Numbered from the stretch's first letter, positions 1 through 9,127 are shown. The stretch: 64,000 nucleotides of DNA from Bryobacterales bacterium (GCA_020852175.1 JADZBH010000036.1:1-64000), one strand, 5' to 3'. Translations and numbers: made by a program. The notes: generated from the letters alone by a model not told the origin.

Positions 1-81
1 GAACCCGAGCGCCGACTCAAGGGCCGGAATGACAGGGGCGGCCTCGGTCGCCCCGCTAAATTCAGACTCCCAGGTCGCTAA

Positions 82-111
82 CTTATTGCCGACGAAAAAC
101 GGTCTTGACAA
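82..111 (-). promoter_or_regulatory. Putative leftward sigma-70-like promoter
   Basis: On the minus strand TTGTCA (111 to 106) and AATAAG (87 to 82) are 18 bases apart, with five and four matches to the sigma-70 hexamers. It would fire leftward, so its gene would begin beyond the left edge. The AACCGG half of an operator-like motif (110-115) overlaps the -35. The rest of 1-184 shows no convincing gene; CTGAG/CTCAG arms around 166-184 could form a weak hairpin after the gene ending at 185. Confidence 0.3.
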
Positions 112-184
112 CCGGGACCACCTCAACCAACCTCCTTCGCCACCCCCTCCTTCCTCATTTTCTTCTGAGATCACCCCCCTCAGC

Positions 185-1645
185 CTAAGGCCGCCCGGAG
201 GCCCACAGGATGGCCTTGCGAACCAACTGCTGAAAACCCGGGTGGCGGTGCGCTTCCGGACCATGCCCCAACTGGATCACCACGACTCGTGACTTTTCGT
301 ACGGGCTGACCCAAGCCAACGGTCCATCGCTTGCCGGATGCCTGGTCTCCAGCAGCACCGTCGCGCGCGACGAGATCCACATACCGTGATAAGCCTCATC
401 GTGAATCAGCATGGGCGCCAGTCCCTGCGCGAGCGGGTGGCCGGGCACGGGGTTGGCCTCGATGGCAAGGTCGTGCTGGTAGGTGGACGCAGGCTGGGCG
501 CCGTCGGGTTGGAGCAGATAGCGGCCGCCCACCACATCGCGCCACCACCACTCCCAACCGTTGTAATCGGCCAGCGCGTGATGGAGCACAACCATCCCTT
601 TCCCTGCTTCAAGAAATGCGGTCAGGCTGCGGCGCTGATCTTCGGGCGTCTCCTGCACCATGTCGTAGAGCACCAGCACATCGGTGTTCTTTCGCAGATC
701 CCCTCGAAAGGCGGCGGGATGAGGGTTGACGCGAACGCGCAGCGCCGGATGATCGAACGCGGCGTAGAGGCTGGACTCGTAATCGTGTCCGCCGGTCACC
801 AGCGTCACACGCACGGGGCTTTCGGGTTGGCCGGCGGCGGGCGGCGCGGACTCCCCGGCGGCCCACAGTACGGCCCGAGCGAACAGGTCCGCGAACCCAG
901 GCGCCGAAAGCGCCGAGGCATCGTGTCCCAGAGTGGTGTGGAAGGCGCGTCCTGCGCCGAACGCGGTGGTCCAGGCAATGGGTTCATCCTTTCCGGTTCC
1001 ATTCATCGCGGGGGCGTCGAAGGCGGTGGCAAGAACCTGCGCGCCGGGAAGCATCCGCAGGTTGTGATAGAGCTCGTCGGAGATCGTGAAACCCTCGCCG
1101 GCTCCCGCCGCGGCGGGGTGAGCGCGATCGGTCCACTTCACGCGAAACAGGTGGCGCTTGCCATGGCCGCTTCGAGGAGCGGCGGCGGACCATCGCGCGC
1201 CGATCAACTCCGCATAGGCCGGCCACGGCGGCTCCCGCTGGCCCGTGCGCGTCTGGTGGGCGCCTAGAATCTCCATGTCGCCGAAGGGGTAGCTCGCGGC
1301 GTGCGTGGAAACGAAGCCGCGGCCCGAGCGCACGAACTCTTCCACGGCTTTCTCGGCCACTGGTCCCCACCTGGGGCCGTTGTAGTCGGACACCAGCACA
1401 TGGTACGGAGCCAGCGCACCGGGTTGCAGTCCGGCGGGCTCGTGGGTCACGCGCACGTCGAAGCGTCCGGTTTCCTCGAGAATGCGCGCCAAGGCCGGGG
1501 TCGTGGTCCGCCAGTCATGATTGTTGCGGCCGGACAGGATCAGAACCCGCAGCTTTCCGCTTTCGAAGAAGGGCGACGGACCGGCGGCCGTAAGCGAGCA
1601 GGCGGCCAGGGCGAGCACGGCGGAAAATCTAGAGAGCATGGGCAT
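185..1645 (-). CDS. Secreted protein with two ThuA domains
   Basis: The product has 486 residues, a Sec-type signal peptide (about 1-21, ending in LTAAG) and two consecutive ThuA-like domains. The first (about 30-265) opens LRVLILSGRNNHDW and contains THAASYPF and DELYHNLRM; the second (about 278-485) opens VRVTLVTGGHDYESS and contains VVLHHALADYNGWEWWWRD. ThuA is a class I glutamine-amidotransferase-like fold linked to trehalose and other sugar use; its reaction is poorly defined. Single-domain ThuA proteins run about 220-260 residues, so this is a fused duplication. It is the last gene of a minus-strand operon after an oxidoreductase and an isomerase-like gene, overlapping the latter by 17 bases. 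An ATG at 1639 is an alternative start. The export signal suggests a periplasmic role. Confidence 0.8.
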   Translation of the reverse strand: MPMLSRFSAVLALAACSLTAAGPSPFFESGKLRVLILSGRNNHDWRTTTPALARILEETGRFDVRVTHEPAGLQPGALAPYHVLVSDYNGPRWGPVAEKAVEEFVRSGRGFVSTHAASYPFGDMEILGAHQTRTGQREPPWPAYAELIGARWSAAAPRSGHGKRHLFRVKWTDRAHPAAAGAGEGFTISDELYHNLRMLPGAQVLATAFDAPAMNGTGKDEPIAWTTAFGAGRAFHTTLGHDASALSAPGFADLFARAVLWAAGESAPPAAGQPESPVRVTLVTGGHDYESSLYAAFDHPALRVRVNPHPAAFRGDLRKNTDVLVLYDMVQETPEDQRRSLTAFLEAGKGMVVLHHALADYNGWEWWWRDVVGGRYLLQPDGAQPASTYQHDLAIEANPVPGHPLAQGLAPMLIHDEAYHGMWISSRATVLLETRHPASDGPLAWVSPYEKSRVVVIQLGHGPEAHRHPGFQQLVRKAILWASGRP

Positions 1646-2483
1646 GTCCCGTCCCGGCCTGCCGGGCCGCGAGCAGCGGTTCGAGAACTTCGCGGCTGCG
1701 CGCGGCTTGCTCCGGAGTGCCGCATTCGACGGACAACACGCCCGTGTAGCCCGCCCCGTCCAGAATTTCGATCACGCGCCGCCAATCGATGACGCCATCG
1801 CCGCACGCGCAGCCCACGGGCGTCCCGGTCACCTTTCCCTTCTCCTCCTCCGACATGCGGATACTGATGTCCTTGGCGTGAACGTGGACCACGCGCCCGG
1901 CCACGGCGCGGAGCCCCTCGTAGGGATCTTCGCCTCCCAGATACGCGTTGCCCGTGTCGTAGTTGATTCGCAGAAACGGCGAATCAACGAGCGTCGCGAT
2001 CCGAAGCAGGCCCGCCGTGGTTTTCGTGATGCTCTGGTGCGGCTCGATGGCGACAAATACGCCATAGCGCTCGGCCGTACGCAACACCGCGGTGAGCGTG
2101 TATTTCATCACGGCGAAGGCGTCCTCCACCGGAACCCAGGACGGGCGGATGCCCTCATCCGTGTTCACCACCGGCGCGCCGATCGCGTGGGCGAACCGGA
2201 TGGCCTTCTGCAGGTAGGGCACGGAGATCTCCGGCCGCATCAGAGGACAGTGCGCGCTCAGGCCCGAGGCGCGCACGCCATGGCGGTCCAGAACATCCCG
2301 GACCTCCAGCGGTTCGCCGTCCATCGAGACCGAGTGGAAGTAGCCGGCTTCGCTCAACAGTTCCCGGCCATCGTGCACCATCGGTTCCACGAACCGGTAG
2401 CCCAGCGCCGCGGCCCGCTCGACGCCTTCGGCGAAGGGTTTATCCTCGCAGCGGATGAATTCCAGATTGATACCCGTGTTCAT
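1629..2483 (-). CDS. Sugar phosphate isomerase/epimerase-like TIM barrel
   Basis: A 284-residue protein of the AP-endonuclease-2/xylose-isomerase-like TIM-barrel family. Family signatures are the strand-end motifs FVEPM, FVAIEPH, INYDTGNAY, VHVHAKD and LSVECG, which place the Glu, Asp and His metal ligands. There is no signal peptide, so it is probably cytosolic. The chosen ATG at 2483 forms a four-base ATGA overlap with the stop of the upstream oxidoreductase, which argues against the in-frame start at 2504. It sits between a Gfo/Idh/MocA gene and a double-ThuA gene. Members isomerise or epimerise ketoses, inosose or keto-glycoside derivatives; the substrate cannot be read from the sequence. 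Confidence 0.85.
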   Translation of the reverse strand: MNTGINLEFIRCEDKPFAEGVERAAALGYRFVEPMVHDGRELLSEAGYFHSVSMDGEPLEVRDVLDRHGVRASGLSAHCPLMRPEISVPYLQKAIRFAHAIGAPVVNTDEGIRPSWVPVEDAFAVMKYTLTAVLRTAERYGVFVAIEPHQSITKTTAGLLRIATLVDSPFLRINYDTGNAYLGGEDPYEGLRAVAGRVVHVHAKDISIRMSEEEKGKVTGTPVGCACGDGVIDWRRVIEILDGAGYTGVLSVECGTPEQAARSREVLEPLLAARQAGTGHAHAL

Positions 2484-3670
2484 ACGTTCCACTCCGCGCT
2501 CCAATCCACGCGTTGCCGGCGCCGGTAGGCGAGGTTCCCAATGTGGCAGGCCATGGCGGAGTAGTGGCCGTCCGAAGGGCCCGCGTTCGGCTGCCGCCTG
2601 GAACGGATGCAGTCGAGCCAGTTGGCCATGTGCGCCACTTCGGGCGACGGGCCGGCCGTGATCTCCTCGCCTCCGCCGGCGGGAAGGAAACGGTAGCCGT
2701 AGCGGAAGATATTAAGGCGGCCGCCCGAGCCGAAAAATACGATATCGGCCGACTCCTTCGCCAGCAGGTCCGTGATGGTGGCCTCGAAGCTCACGTTCAG
2801 CCTGCCGCCGTAGTCGAGCAGGAAGTTGATGTTATCGGGTGTGTCGCGGCCGTCGGGATAGCGGTAGATTCCGCCCATCGCCACCGCGCTCCGGGGCCGG
2901 TCGATGCCGAGGAACCAGTGCACCACGTCAACCATGTGGACAAACAGTCCGCCGGTCTGCCCGCCGGTGGAGAAGTCCCAGTAGGCAAAACGGTTGAAGT
3001 AGCGCTTCGGATCCCAGGGGATGCGGGGCAGCCAGCCCAGCACGGCGTTCCAGTCCAGGCCTTCGGGCTTGCGCTCCATGCCGGGCGGAACGGGCGTGAG
3101 GTAACCGCCGTTGGCGTTCCACAACGTCCGCACCATGGTCACCTGGCCGATCAGTCCGGTGTCGAAGAAGCGTTGTTTGGCTTCGATGAAGTGGGCCATA
3201 CTTCTCTGTTGCACCCCAACCTGGACGATGCGACCGTGCTCTTTCGCGGCGCGCACGACGTCGCGGCCCTGTTCGGGCAGCGATGTCATCGGTTTTTCGA
3301 CGAACACGTCCTTGCCCGCCCGGCAGGCATCCGCGGTCATCCGCGAGTGCAAGTGGTCCAGCGTGGCGACGATGACGGCGTCGATGTCCTTCCGGTCGAG
3401 CAGCGCGCGATAATCGGCCAGCTTGTCCACCGGGGCGCCAATCAAGCGGGCCCCCTGGTCCCGCCGCTGGTCCCAGGCGTCGCACACGGCGGCCCATTCC
3501 ACGCCTCCGGCCTTCTGTGCCATACGAACCAGGTGCGAGCCGCGGCCGCCTGTTCCGATAATGCCGAGGCGGACGCGTTGATTGGCCCCGGCAACGCGGG
3601 CGGTGGAAGCCGCCGAGACGCTGGCGGTGGTTGTGGCGCGAAGGAAGGTCCGGCGGGATGGTCGTGTCAT
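2480..3670 (-). CDS. Tat-exported Gfo/Idh/MocA oxidoreductase
   Basis: A 396-residue NAD(P)-dependent oxidoreductase. A twin-arginine leader (SRRTFLRA near residues 5-12) is followed by the Rossmann motif LGIIGTGGRG (about 35-44) and the family signature FVEKPM. The C-terminal domain contains FVHMVDVVHWFLG, the usual dimer and substrate region. The frame stays open much farther upstream, but that stretch is antisense to the gene at 3749-4621; ATG at 3670, immediately before the Tat leader, is the sensible start. It is the first gene of the operon running to 185. Members oxidise or reduce sugars and cyclitols, and Tat export fits a protein folded with its cofactor. Confidence 0.88.
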   Translation of the reverse strand: MTRPSRRTFLRATTTASVSAASTARVAGANQRVRLGIIGTGGRGSHLVRMAQKAGGVEWAAVCDAWDQRRDQGARLIGAPVDKLADYRALLDRKDIDAVIVATLDHLHSRMTADACRAGKDVFVEKPMTSLPEQGRDVVRAAKEHGRIVQVGVQQRSMAHFIEAKQRFFDTGLIGQVTMVRTLWNANGGYLTPVPPGMERKPEGLDWNAVLGWLPRIPWDPKRYFNRFAYWDFSTGGQTGGLFVHMVDVVHWFLGIDRPRSAVAMGGIYRYPDGRDTPDNINFLLDYGGRLNVSFEATITDLLAKESADIVFFGSGGRLNIFRYGYRFLPAGGGEEITAGPSPEVAHMANWLDCIRSRRQPNAGPSDGHYSAMACHIGNLAYRRRQRVDWSAEWNV

Positions 3671-3748
3671 GTTGGGTGGTCCGTGCTGAAAGGCAAGCAA
3701 TCCGAACGCCATTTCCGGCGTGGAATCCGGATTGCAACCGTGGTTGCC

Positions 3749-4621
3749 ATGACGCGCAGAGAATTGTTGGCTGGAATTCCGTTCGCCAGGCGGGACGGCT
3801 ATGCTCCGGTCCTGGCGGTGCAGGCCTATGTGTGGCAGCAGGCTCTGGCCCGCCAGAAGCGAATCATCGCGGAGGGGGCCGAAGAGGTGGCCGCCAGTCT
3901 GGCCGGGGCGGGCTATCGCACGGTGGAGTTGACCTCGTCGTTCTTCACGCCGGAGCTTGCGCCGCGCATGTTGGATCTGCTGGCCAAACATGGCCTGAAA
4001 CTGGCCGTGGTCTATAACGGCGGCGAGATGCATGAGGCCGCCTCGGCCCAGCGGACCATCGAGGATACGCTGGCCCTGGCCGAACGCGTGAAACCGGCGC
4101 GCATCGCCGCGGTCAGCTTCAACGCCAATCCCAAGCGGAAAGGCGAGCGGAAGACGGACGCCGAACTGGAAACGCAGACGCGCGCCATCGAGAGCCTGGG
4201 ACGGCGTTTGCATGCCCAGGGCCTGAAACTACTGGTGCACGAACATGCGCCCGAGTTGGCCGAGAATGCCCGTGAGTGGCGCCACATGTTGCGCGGCACG
4301 AATCCGAAACACGTGGGAATCTGTCTCGATGTGCACTGGGTGCTGAAGGGCGGGTTGGACCCCATGACGCTGCTGGCCGAAGCCGGTCCGCGCCTGGGCA
4401 GCCTGCACCTGCGCAATTCGCGGAACGGCGTGTGGCTCGAAGAGGTAGCCGACGGGGATGTGGATTACTCGAAGGTGGCGGAGTATCTGCGCAAGAACCG
4501 CTTTCAGGGCTGGCTGGTGGTGGAACTCGCCTGGGAGGGTGCGACCGCGATCACGCGCGATCTAACGGAGAATCTGCGGCGCAGCCGGGAGTGGACCGAG
4601 CGCGTGTTCCAACTGCGATGA
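3749..4621 (+). CDS. Sugar phosphate isomerase/epimerase-like protein
   Basis: A 290-residue AP-endonuclease-2-type TIM barrel. Motifs include YRTVELTSSF, KLAVVYNGGEMHE, LLVHEHAPEL, VGICLDVHWVLKGG, LGSLHLRNSRN and LVVELAWEG, giving the expected Glu, His and Asp ligands along the strands. The N-terminus, TRRELLAGIPFARRDG, resembles a degenerate or truncated twin-arginine leader lacking a clear hydrophobic core, so its location is uncertain. The frame is open far upstream, but ATG at 3749 is the first start outside the divergent oxidoreductase gene, leaving a 78-base intergenic region. It converges with the DUF6807 gene ending at 4645. A second isomerase-like protein in the island suggests a multi-step sugar pathway. 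Confidence 0.8.
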   Translation: MTRRELLAGIPFARRDGYAPVLAVQAYVWQQALARQKRIIAEGAEEVAASLAGAGYRTVELTSSFFTPELAPRMLDLLAKHGLKLAVVYNGGEMHEAASAQRTIEDTLALAERVKPARIAAVSFNANPKRKGERKTDAELETQTRAIESLGRRLHAQGLKLLVHEHAPELAENAREWRHMLRGTNPKHVGICLDVHWVLKGGLDPMTLLAEAGPRLGSLHLRNSRNGVWLEEVADGDVDYSKVAEYLRKNRFQGWLVVELAWEGATAITRDLTENLRRSREWTERVFQLR

Positions 4622-4644
4622 GCCTCCCGCTCGCTCGCGTCCGC

Positions 4645-5484
4645 TCATCGTGATGGGCTTGCCGCCTCATCCGAAACGCGCACGGTGTAGCGCAGGGTCA
4701 CCGGTTTGCCCGGTTCCAGGCGGTAGGGTGTGACACCGGGGAAGTTCGCTCCCGCGAAGCCGTAGTGGCGCAGACACCAATGATTGGGGAACCCGGCGTT
4801 GCTGCGGTCCGCCGTGATGCGGAGAGCGGCGCGGCCGCCCTCGAACGTGCCCTCCAGCCCCGCCCATTCGTGTGCGCCATGGTCTTCATCCTTGACGAGC
4901 GGGCCCTCGCTGGAGAACAGACGGGTGTCCGTTCGCGGCGCGAAGCGCACGCTAAAGCCGCCGTAGCCCTTGTTCAGATCCGGCGCTCCGGCCAGCACGA
5001 CGGGCCGCCCGGCCGCTTCCACCGTCAGGGCTGCCTCGATGGTGCGCGCGCCGCCAGCCGCCGGATGCGTCCGGATCACGATCCGGTCCCGCAGCAGAAT
5101 TTTGCCTCCGGCGCGCCAGGTCTGGGCCGCTTCCAGCACGGCGACGCCCGTAGGCTCGATCCGTTTCGTCACACTCTCGCTGCTGTGCTCAACCCCTTTC
5201 AAGAGCCACGAATCGTAGCGTTGGCCCTCAGCCTCCAGAACCGGCCAGCCCCAGAACAGGCCTCGGTGATGGCGGTGATCGGCGGGGCCATCGTCGGTGA
5301 GGACCACGCCCGCGGGTGATGCGATCGGGTGCAGATAGCAGCAATCCCTACCCTGGCCGTGATGGTAGGCGAAAACAGTCTTCCCGTTTTCCGTAAGTGC
5401 CAGCAGGGATCCGTCTTTCTCCACCCAGCCGAACTCGCCGGCCTGAGCCGAAACGGCGATCAACAACGCAAGCGCGGCTCTCAT
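4645..5484 (-). CDS. Secreted DUF6807 (PmoA-like) protein
   Basis: A 279-residue protein with a short signal peptide (about 1-15, ALALLIAVSAQA) and the DUF6807 fold, often labelled methane oxygenase PmoA although it is not a particulate monooxygenase subunit. The diagnostic block is near residues 48-85: CCYLHPIASPAG, then VLTDDGPADHRHHRGLFWGW, a His-rich motif that could bind metal. The reaction is unknown; the family co-occurs with Gfo/Idh/MocA and sugar-isomerase genes in Acidobacteriota, Planctomycetota and Bacteroidota. Its ATG at 5484 overlaps the preceding stop by four bases (ATGA), so it is translationally coupled and last in the operon descending from 9127. Confidence 0.8.
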   Translation of the reverse strand: MRAALALLIAVSAQAGEFGWVEKDGSLLALTENGKTVFAYHHGQGRDCCYLHPIASPAGVVLTDDGPADHRHHRGLFWGWPVLEAEGQRYDSWLLKGVEHSSESVTKRIEPTGVAVLEAAQTWRAGGKILLRDRIVIRTHPAAGGARTIEAALTVEAAGRPVVLAGAPDLNKGYGGFSVRFAPRTDTRLFSSEGPLVKDEDHGAHEWAGLEGTFEGGRAALRITADRSNAGFPNHWCLRHYGFAGANFPGVTPYRLEPGKPVTLRYTVRVSDEAASPSR

Positions 5485-6647
5485 GCGGCGGCCCCCTTTC
5501 GCACGGACTCCTCGTCCACCTCGACGCCCAGGCCAGGCCCGGCGGGCACGGCCAGCGTGCCCTCCTCCAGGCGGAACGGCCGCTTGAGAAAACCGCCGGT
5601 GAGAAACTGCGGTCCGTTCAGCGCCGCTGGATACGACACATCGTAGGCGCCGTACAGCACGAGCGAGGCGGCCAGCGAGACATCCGGGTCCGTAAGGCCG
5701 CTGCCGAGCACCATCAGGCCCGCGTCTCGCAGAATCTCCACCTGGCGCCGGGCGTCCCACAATCCCGCCGTGCGCGCCGGTTTCATCGCCACGCCGTCGA
5801 GCAGACCCAGCTTGATGAATTCCATCAGTTCCACGGAGGAAACCACGCCCTCGTCCATCAGCACCGGCAGCGCGCCCTGCCGCTTCAACTCCCGGAATCC
5901 GGACAACCGGTTGGCGGCCACGGGCTGCTCGAATACGTTGACGCCCGCATCGGCGAGTTTGGGAGCCACGGCGAGCGCGGTAGGCGTATCGTAGCCGCCG
6001 TTGGCATCGGCCCACAAAAAGCAATCCGGAACCTGCCGCCGCACCAGCCGGGCCAGCGCCACGTCGAACTTAGGGTCCGGGGCCACCTTGATGTTGAAAT
6101 GGCGATAGCCCCGGCGCAGGCCCTCATCGACAAGCGCGCCGGCTTCGTCGAGATTCCGCGGGTTCAATGTCCAGCTCAACGTAATCCGCTCGCGCCCCTT
6201 CCGGCCCCACCCTGTGGAGACGGAACGGCCCGCCAACCGGCCTGCCAGGTCGTGCAGCGCCAAGTCCAGCCCGGCCTTGGCAATGGGCATCCCGGTGGAG
6301 AACGAAGGCGCGATGGCCCGGTTCATCGCCTGATGCGCGCCGGCAATGTCGAATGGATCGCGCCCGATCAGGGCTGGCGCCAGATACTCGCGCAACGCCG
6401 ATGCAACCGATTCGGGCGTTTCGTAGCTCCACGTGTGCGTGGGCACGCTCTGGCCCCACCCGGCCGAACCATCCTCGGCGGTGACCTTTACGAATACGGC
6501 CGGCCGCTGCGGTTTCGGAAAGAATCGGAAGTGCCCGGTGACCGGGTAGATCACCGGGAACACTTCGATGCGGCGAATGGGCGGCCCTGCGGCGGCCCCG
6601 GCCAACGGAGCAGAGGCCGCCAAGGGCAGGAACGCGCGCCGCGTCAT
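5481..6647 (-). CDS. Tat-exported enolase-superfamily enzyme (mandelate racemase/muconate lactonizing type)
   Basis: A 388-residue member of the mandelate racemase/muconate lactonizing subgroup. The N-terminus TRRAFLPLAASAPLAG is a twin-arginine leader. The capping domain ends near residue 130. In the barrel, NIKVAP supplies one acid/base lysine, WADANGG, VFEQP and LMDEG the Asp, Glu and Asp/Glu magnesium ligands, and AMKPART the second lysine. Members abstract a proton alpha to a carboxylate, typically dehydrating sugar acids or epimerising substrates. It overlaps both neighbours by four bases, between an oxidoreductase and the DUF6807 gene. A sugar-acid dehydratase role fits oxidation by the upstream dehydrogenases but is inferred. 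Confidence 0.85.
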   Translation of the reverse strand: MTRRAFLPLAASAPLAGAAAGPPIRRIEVFPVIYPVTGHFRFFPKPQRPAVFVKVTAEDGSAGWGQSVPTHTWSYETPESVASALREYLAPALIGRDPFDIAGAHQAMNRAIAPSFSTGMPIAKAGLDLALHDLAGRLAGRSVSTGWGRKGRERITLSWTLNPRNLDEAGALVDEGLRRGYRHFNIKVAPDPKFDVALARLVRRQVPDCFLWADANGGYDTPTALAVAPKLADAGVNVFEQPVAANRLSGFRELKRQGALPVLMDEGVVSSVELMEFIKLGLLDGVAMKPARTAGLWDARRQVEILRDAGLMVLGSGLTDPDVSLAASLVLYGAYDVSYPAALNGPQFLTGGFLKRPFRLEEGTLAVPAGPGLGVEVDEESVRKGAAA

Positions 6648-7843
6648 ACGATTTCGAGACGGTCCGCGTCGAAGGTCACGCGCCGGCCCGTGCGCATCGC
6701 CTCGGCGGCCATGATGCCGGCCACGGCGTGCGAAAAACCATCCTGAATGCTGGCGCGGGGCGTCTTGCGCGAACGCACCGACCGCAGGAAGTTCTGCATG
6801 TGCGTATCGGTCTCCACCGGCTCCACGGCACTCTCCGCCTGAATCTTGTCCTTGTCCGAACTACCCTCGCCGCTGACTTTCAACCGCTCGCAATCGAGCA
6901 TGCCGCGCGTGCCGTACCAGGCGTTCCGCACAGGCGCCGCGTTGGTGAGGCTCATCGCCCAGCGCACCAGACAGTCGTTCGGGTACTCGAGCAGGGCCTG
7001 GAAGACGTCCTCGGTTTCGCGGCCGTCCTTCCACAGGAACACGCCGCCGCTGGCCACGGCCGACCGCGGATACGGCGTGCCGAGAAACCACGGCACAAGG
7101 TCGATGTAGTGGCTCATCCACAGGCCGGGCAATCCGTTGGTGTAGTCGCGGAAAAGCTGCCACTCGCGCAGGCGGCGGGCCTCGAACGGCCTCTCGGCGC
7201 GGCCAAACAGGAAACGGGGCCAATCGACGTCGTCGGCACGCAGGTCCGAATAATCGCGGCGCCAGCGCGCCTGATGAAAATTCACCTCCATGTCCACGCG
7301 GGTCACGCGGCCAAGAACGCCCTGCTGCATCAGCCGGGCCGCGCCCATCAATCCTGGCTCGCTGCGGCGCTGCGTGCCGATCTGCACCACCTGGCTGGAC
7401 TGCTTTACGGAATGAAACGCGCGTTTGGCATCGGCGAACACGGTCGCCATGGGCTTCTCGCAGTAGACATCCTTGCCCGCGCGCACGGCCTCGGCGAGTA
7501 TCTCGGCGTGCGTGAAGTCGGGCGAGGCGATGATCACCGCGTCCACTTCCTTCCAGGCCAGCAACTCGCGATAGTCGGTTGTTTTGCGCACCGGCCCGCC
7601 GAAAGCCGCTCCGGAGCGCTCGGCCAGGGCCTCCAGCGCCGGTCGGTGCACGTCGCACACAGCCGTGATCGCGATGTTCTCCGGCTTCAGTTTGGACAGG
7701 TCCCCGAAGTGGTACCTGCCCCGCGAACCGGCTCCGATCAGGCCGATCCCGATGCGGTCATTCGGCGAAAAGGTTCGTGCGGGAGCGCCTGCGGCGGGAA
7801 CGGCCGCGGCCATTCCGAGAAACGTCCGTCGTGAAGCAGTCAT
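6644..7843 (-). CDS. Tat-exported Gfo/Idh/MocA oxidoreductase
   Basis: A 399-residue oxidoreductase with a clear twin-arginine leader (ASRRTFLGMAAAVPAAG, residues 3-19), Rossmann motif IGLIGAGSRGRYH near 32-44 and signature YCEKPMATVFA. The C-terminal domain carries GLWMSHYIDLVPWFLGTPYPRSAVASG split across the active-site region typical of the family. It follows another Gfo/Idh/MocA gene after a 54-base gap and overlaps the enolase-superfamily gene by ATGA. With 2480-3670 and 7898-9127 it makes three related but clearly diverged dehydrogenases in 6.6 kb, which suggests different oxidation steps. Substrate unknown. Confidence 0.87.
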   Translation of the reverse strand: MTASRRTFLGMAAAVPAAGAPARTFSPNDRIGIGLIGAGSRGRYHFGDLSKLKPENIAITAVCDVHRPALEALAERSGAAFGGPVRKTTDYRELLAWKEVDAVIIASPDFTHAEILAEAVRAGKDVYCEKPMATVFADAKRAFHSVKQSSQVVQIGTQRRSEPGLMGAARLMQQGVLGRVTRVDMEVNFHQARWRRDYSDLRADDVDWPRFLFGRAERPFEARRLREWQLFRDYTNGLPGLWMSHYIDLVPWFLGTPYPRSAVASGGVFLWKDGRETEDVFQALLEYPNDCLVRWAMSLTNAAPVRNAWYGTRGMLDCERLKVSGEGSSDKDKIQAESAVEPVETDTHMQNFLRSVRSRKTPRASIQDGFSHAVAGIMAAEAMRTGRRVTFDADRLEIV

Positions 7844-7897
7844 CCTGAATCTCCTGCCGTTCGTGCGCCATATTTCGCAACGGGTGGGGGAAATTGC

Positions 7898-9127
7898 TCA
7901 GCCGATGCGTGGAAACTCGTAGCCCTTGCGTCTGGGGCGGCTCAAAAAGGTGTTGGCTTCCGCATCGCTGTGGAATCTCTCCGCTACCGGATCCCATTTC
8001 AAAGTCCGGCCGAGATCGCGGGCGATGTTCACCAGGTGGCACAGTGTGGAGGCACGATGGCCGGCTTCCACGTCGGCGTTTGGATTACGGCGGCGGCGCA
8101 CCGCGTCGAAGAAGTCGGCGATGTGAAACCGGTTTTCGCCAGGACCCTCGGGGGTGAATTCCGGCGCGTCCTTCATCAGTCTCCCGGCCAGGTCCGCCGG
8201 TTCCACTGTGAACGAACCGCGTTTGATCTCGATGCGGCCTTTGTCGCCGACGAAGATCGCGCCCAAGTCGGCGTGATCGCGCCGGGCTCCTACCATTTTG
8301 ACGAGCGTGCCCGAAGCAAACCGCATGGTGACCGGCACGGCAAGCCCCGGGCCCGCCGGGGCGATTTCGACCGGCCCGGTGTCGTCGGCCCCGAGCGCGC
8401 ACTGCACCTGGTCAAGCGAGTGTGCGCCCCAGCCGGTGACGCCCCAGGACTGGCCGCCGCCATCGTAGTCCGTGTACCACGCCCAGCGTTTCTGCAACTC
8501 CGCGTTGAACGGCCGCAATTCCGTCTGGTTGCACCATTGGTCCCAATTCATGCCGTCGGGAACCGGTTCCTCCGGACGCGCCGTCCAGCGCTTGCCCGCC
8601 TCGAAGTTGCACACGATCACCTCGCGCACCTTACCGATGGCTCCTTCCCGAACGAGCTTGCTTGCGTAGACGTTGGCGGGCAGCGACCGTTGTTGCGTTC
8701 CCGTGGTGAGAACGCGGCCATAGTGGCGTGCCGCCCGCACCAGAACGCGTCCTTCGGCGACGGTCAAGGTTAGGGGCTTCTCCGCATAGACATCGACACC
8801 CGCCTGCATGGCGTGGATGCAGATGAGCGCCCGTGCGTGCGTCGTGGTTTCCACGAACACGGCATCGAGCTTCTCCTTGTCGAGCATGGCCCGGTAATCG
8901 TGGTACTTCGTCCATTGCTCGCCATCGGCGCGCGTTTGGGCCGCTTCCTGGCAGCGGGGCAGGAAACAATCGGCAACGGCCACGATCTGGGCCCCGGGAA
9001 ACTGTTCGTTGGCCAGCAGCCAACGGGCCCGGCCACCCAGCCCGATGAACCCCAGACGGATGCGGTCATTGGGCCCCACCGCGGCCAGGGCAGCCGCGGG
9101 CGTAAGCAGGAAATGGCGTCGCTTCAT
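7898..9127 (-). CDS. Gfo/Idh/MocA oxidoreductase
   Basis: A 409-residue oxidoreductase, first gene of the operon descending to 4645. The Rossmann motif LGFIGLGGRARW (about 25-36) and signature YAEKPLTLTVAEG are clear, and GGGQSWGVTGWGAHSLDQVQ forms the C-terminal substrate region. The leader KRRHFLLTPAAALAAVG has two arginines and a short hydrophobic stretch; it could be a minimal Tat signal but is weaker than in its two neighbours. It is divergent from the glycosidase-like gene at 9197 with 69 bases between them, a likely shared regulatory region. The sequence differs enough from the other two that a recent duplication is unlikely. Confidence 0.86.
   Translation of the reverse strand: MKRRHFLLTPAAALAAVGPNDRIRLGFIGLGGRARWLLANEQFPGAQIVAVADCFLPRCQEAAQTRADGEQWTKYHDYRAMLDKEKLDAVFVETTTHARALICIHAMQAGVDVYAEKPLTLTVAEGRVLVRAARHYGRVLTTGTQQRSLPANVYASKLVREGAIGKVREVIVCNFEAGKRWTARPEEPVPDGMNWDQWCNQTELRPFNAELQKRWAWYTDYDGGGQSWGVTGWGAHSLDQVQCALGADDTGPVEIAPAGPGLAVPVTMRFASGTLVKMVGARRDHADLGAIFVGDKGRIEIKRGSFTVEPADLAGRLMKDAPEFTPEGPGENRFHIADFFDAVRRRRNPNADVEAGHRASTLCHLVNIARDLGRTLKWDPVAERFHSDAEANTFLSRPRRKGYEFPRIG

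Noticed and set aside
29..292. 87-residue frame at the left edge on the plus strand
   Set aside because: It is proline- and serine-rich, without a ribosome-binding site, and its second half is antisense to the ThuA gene.
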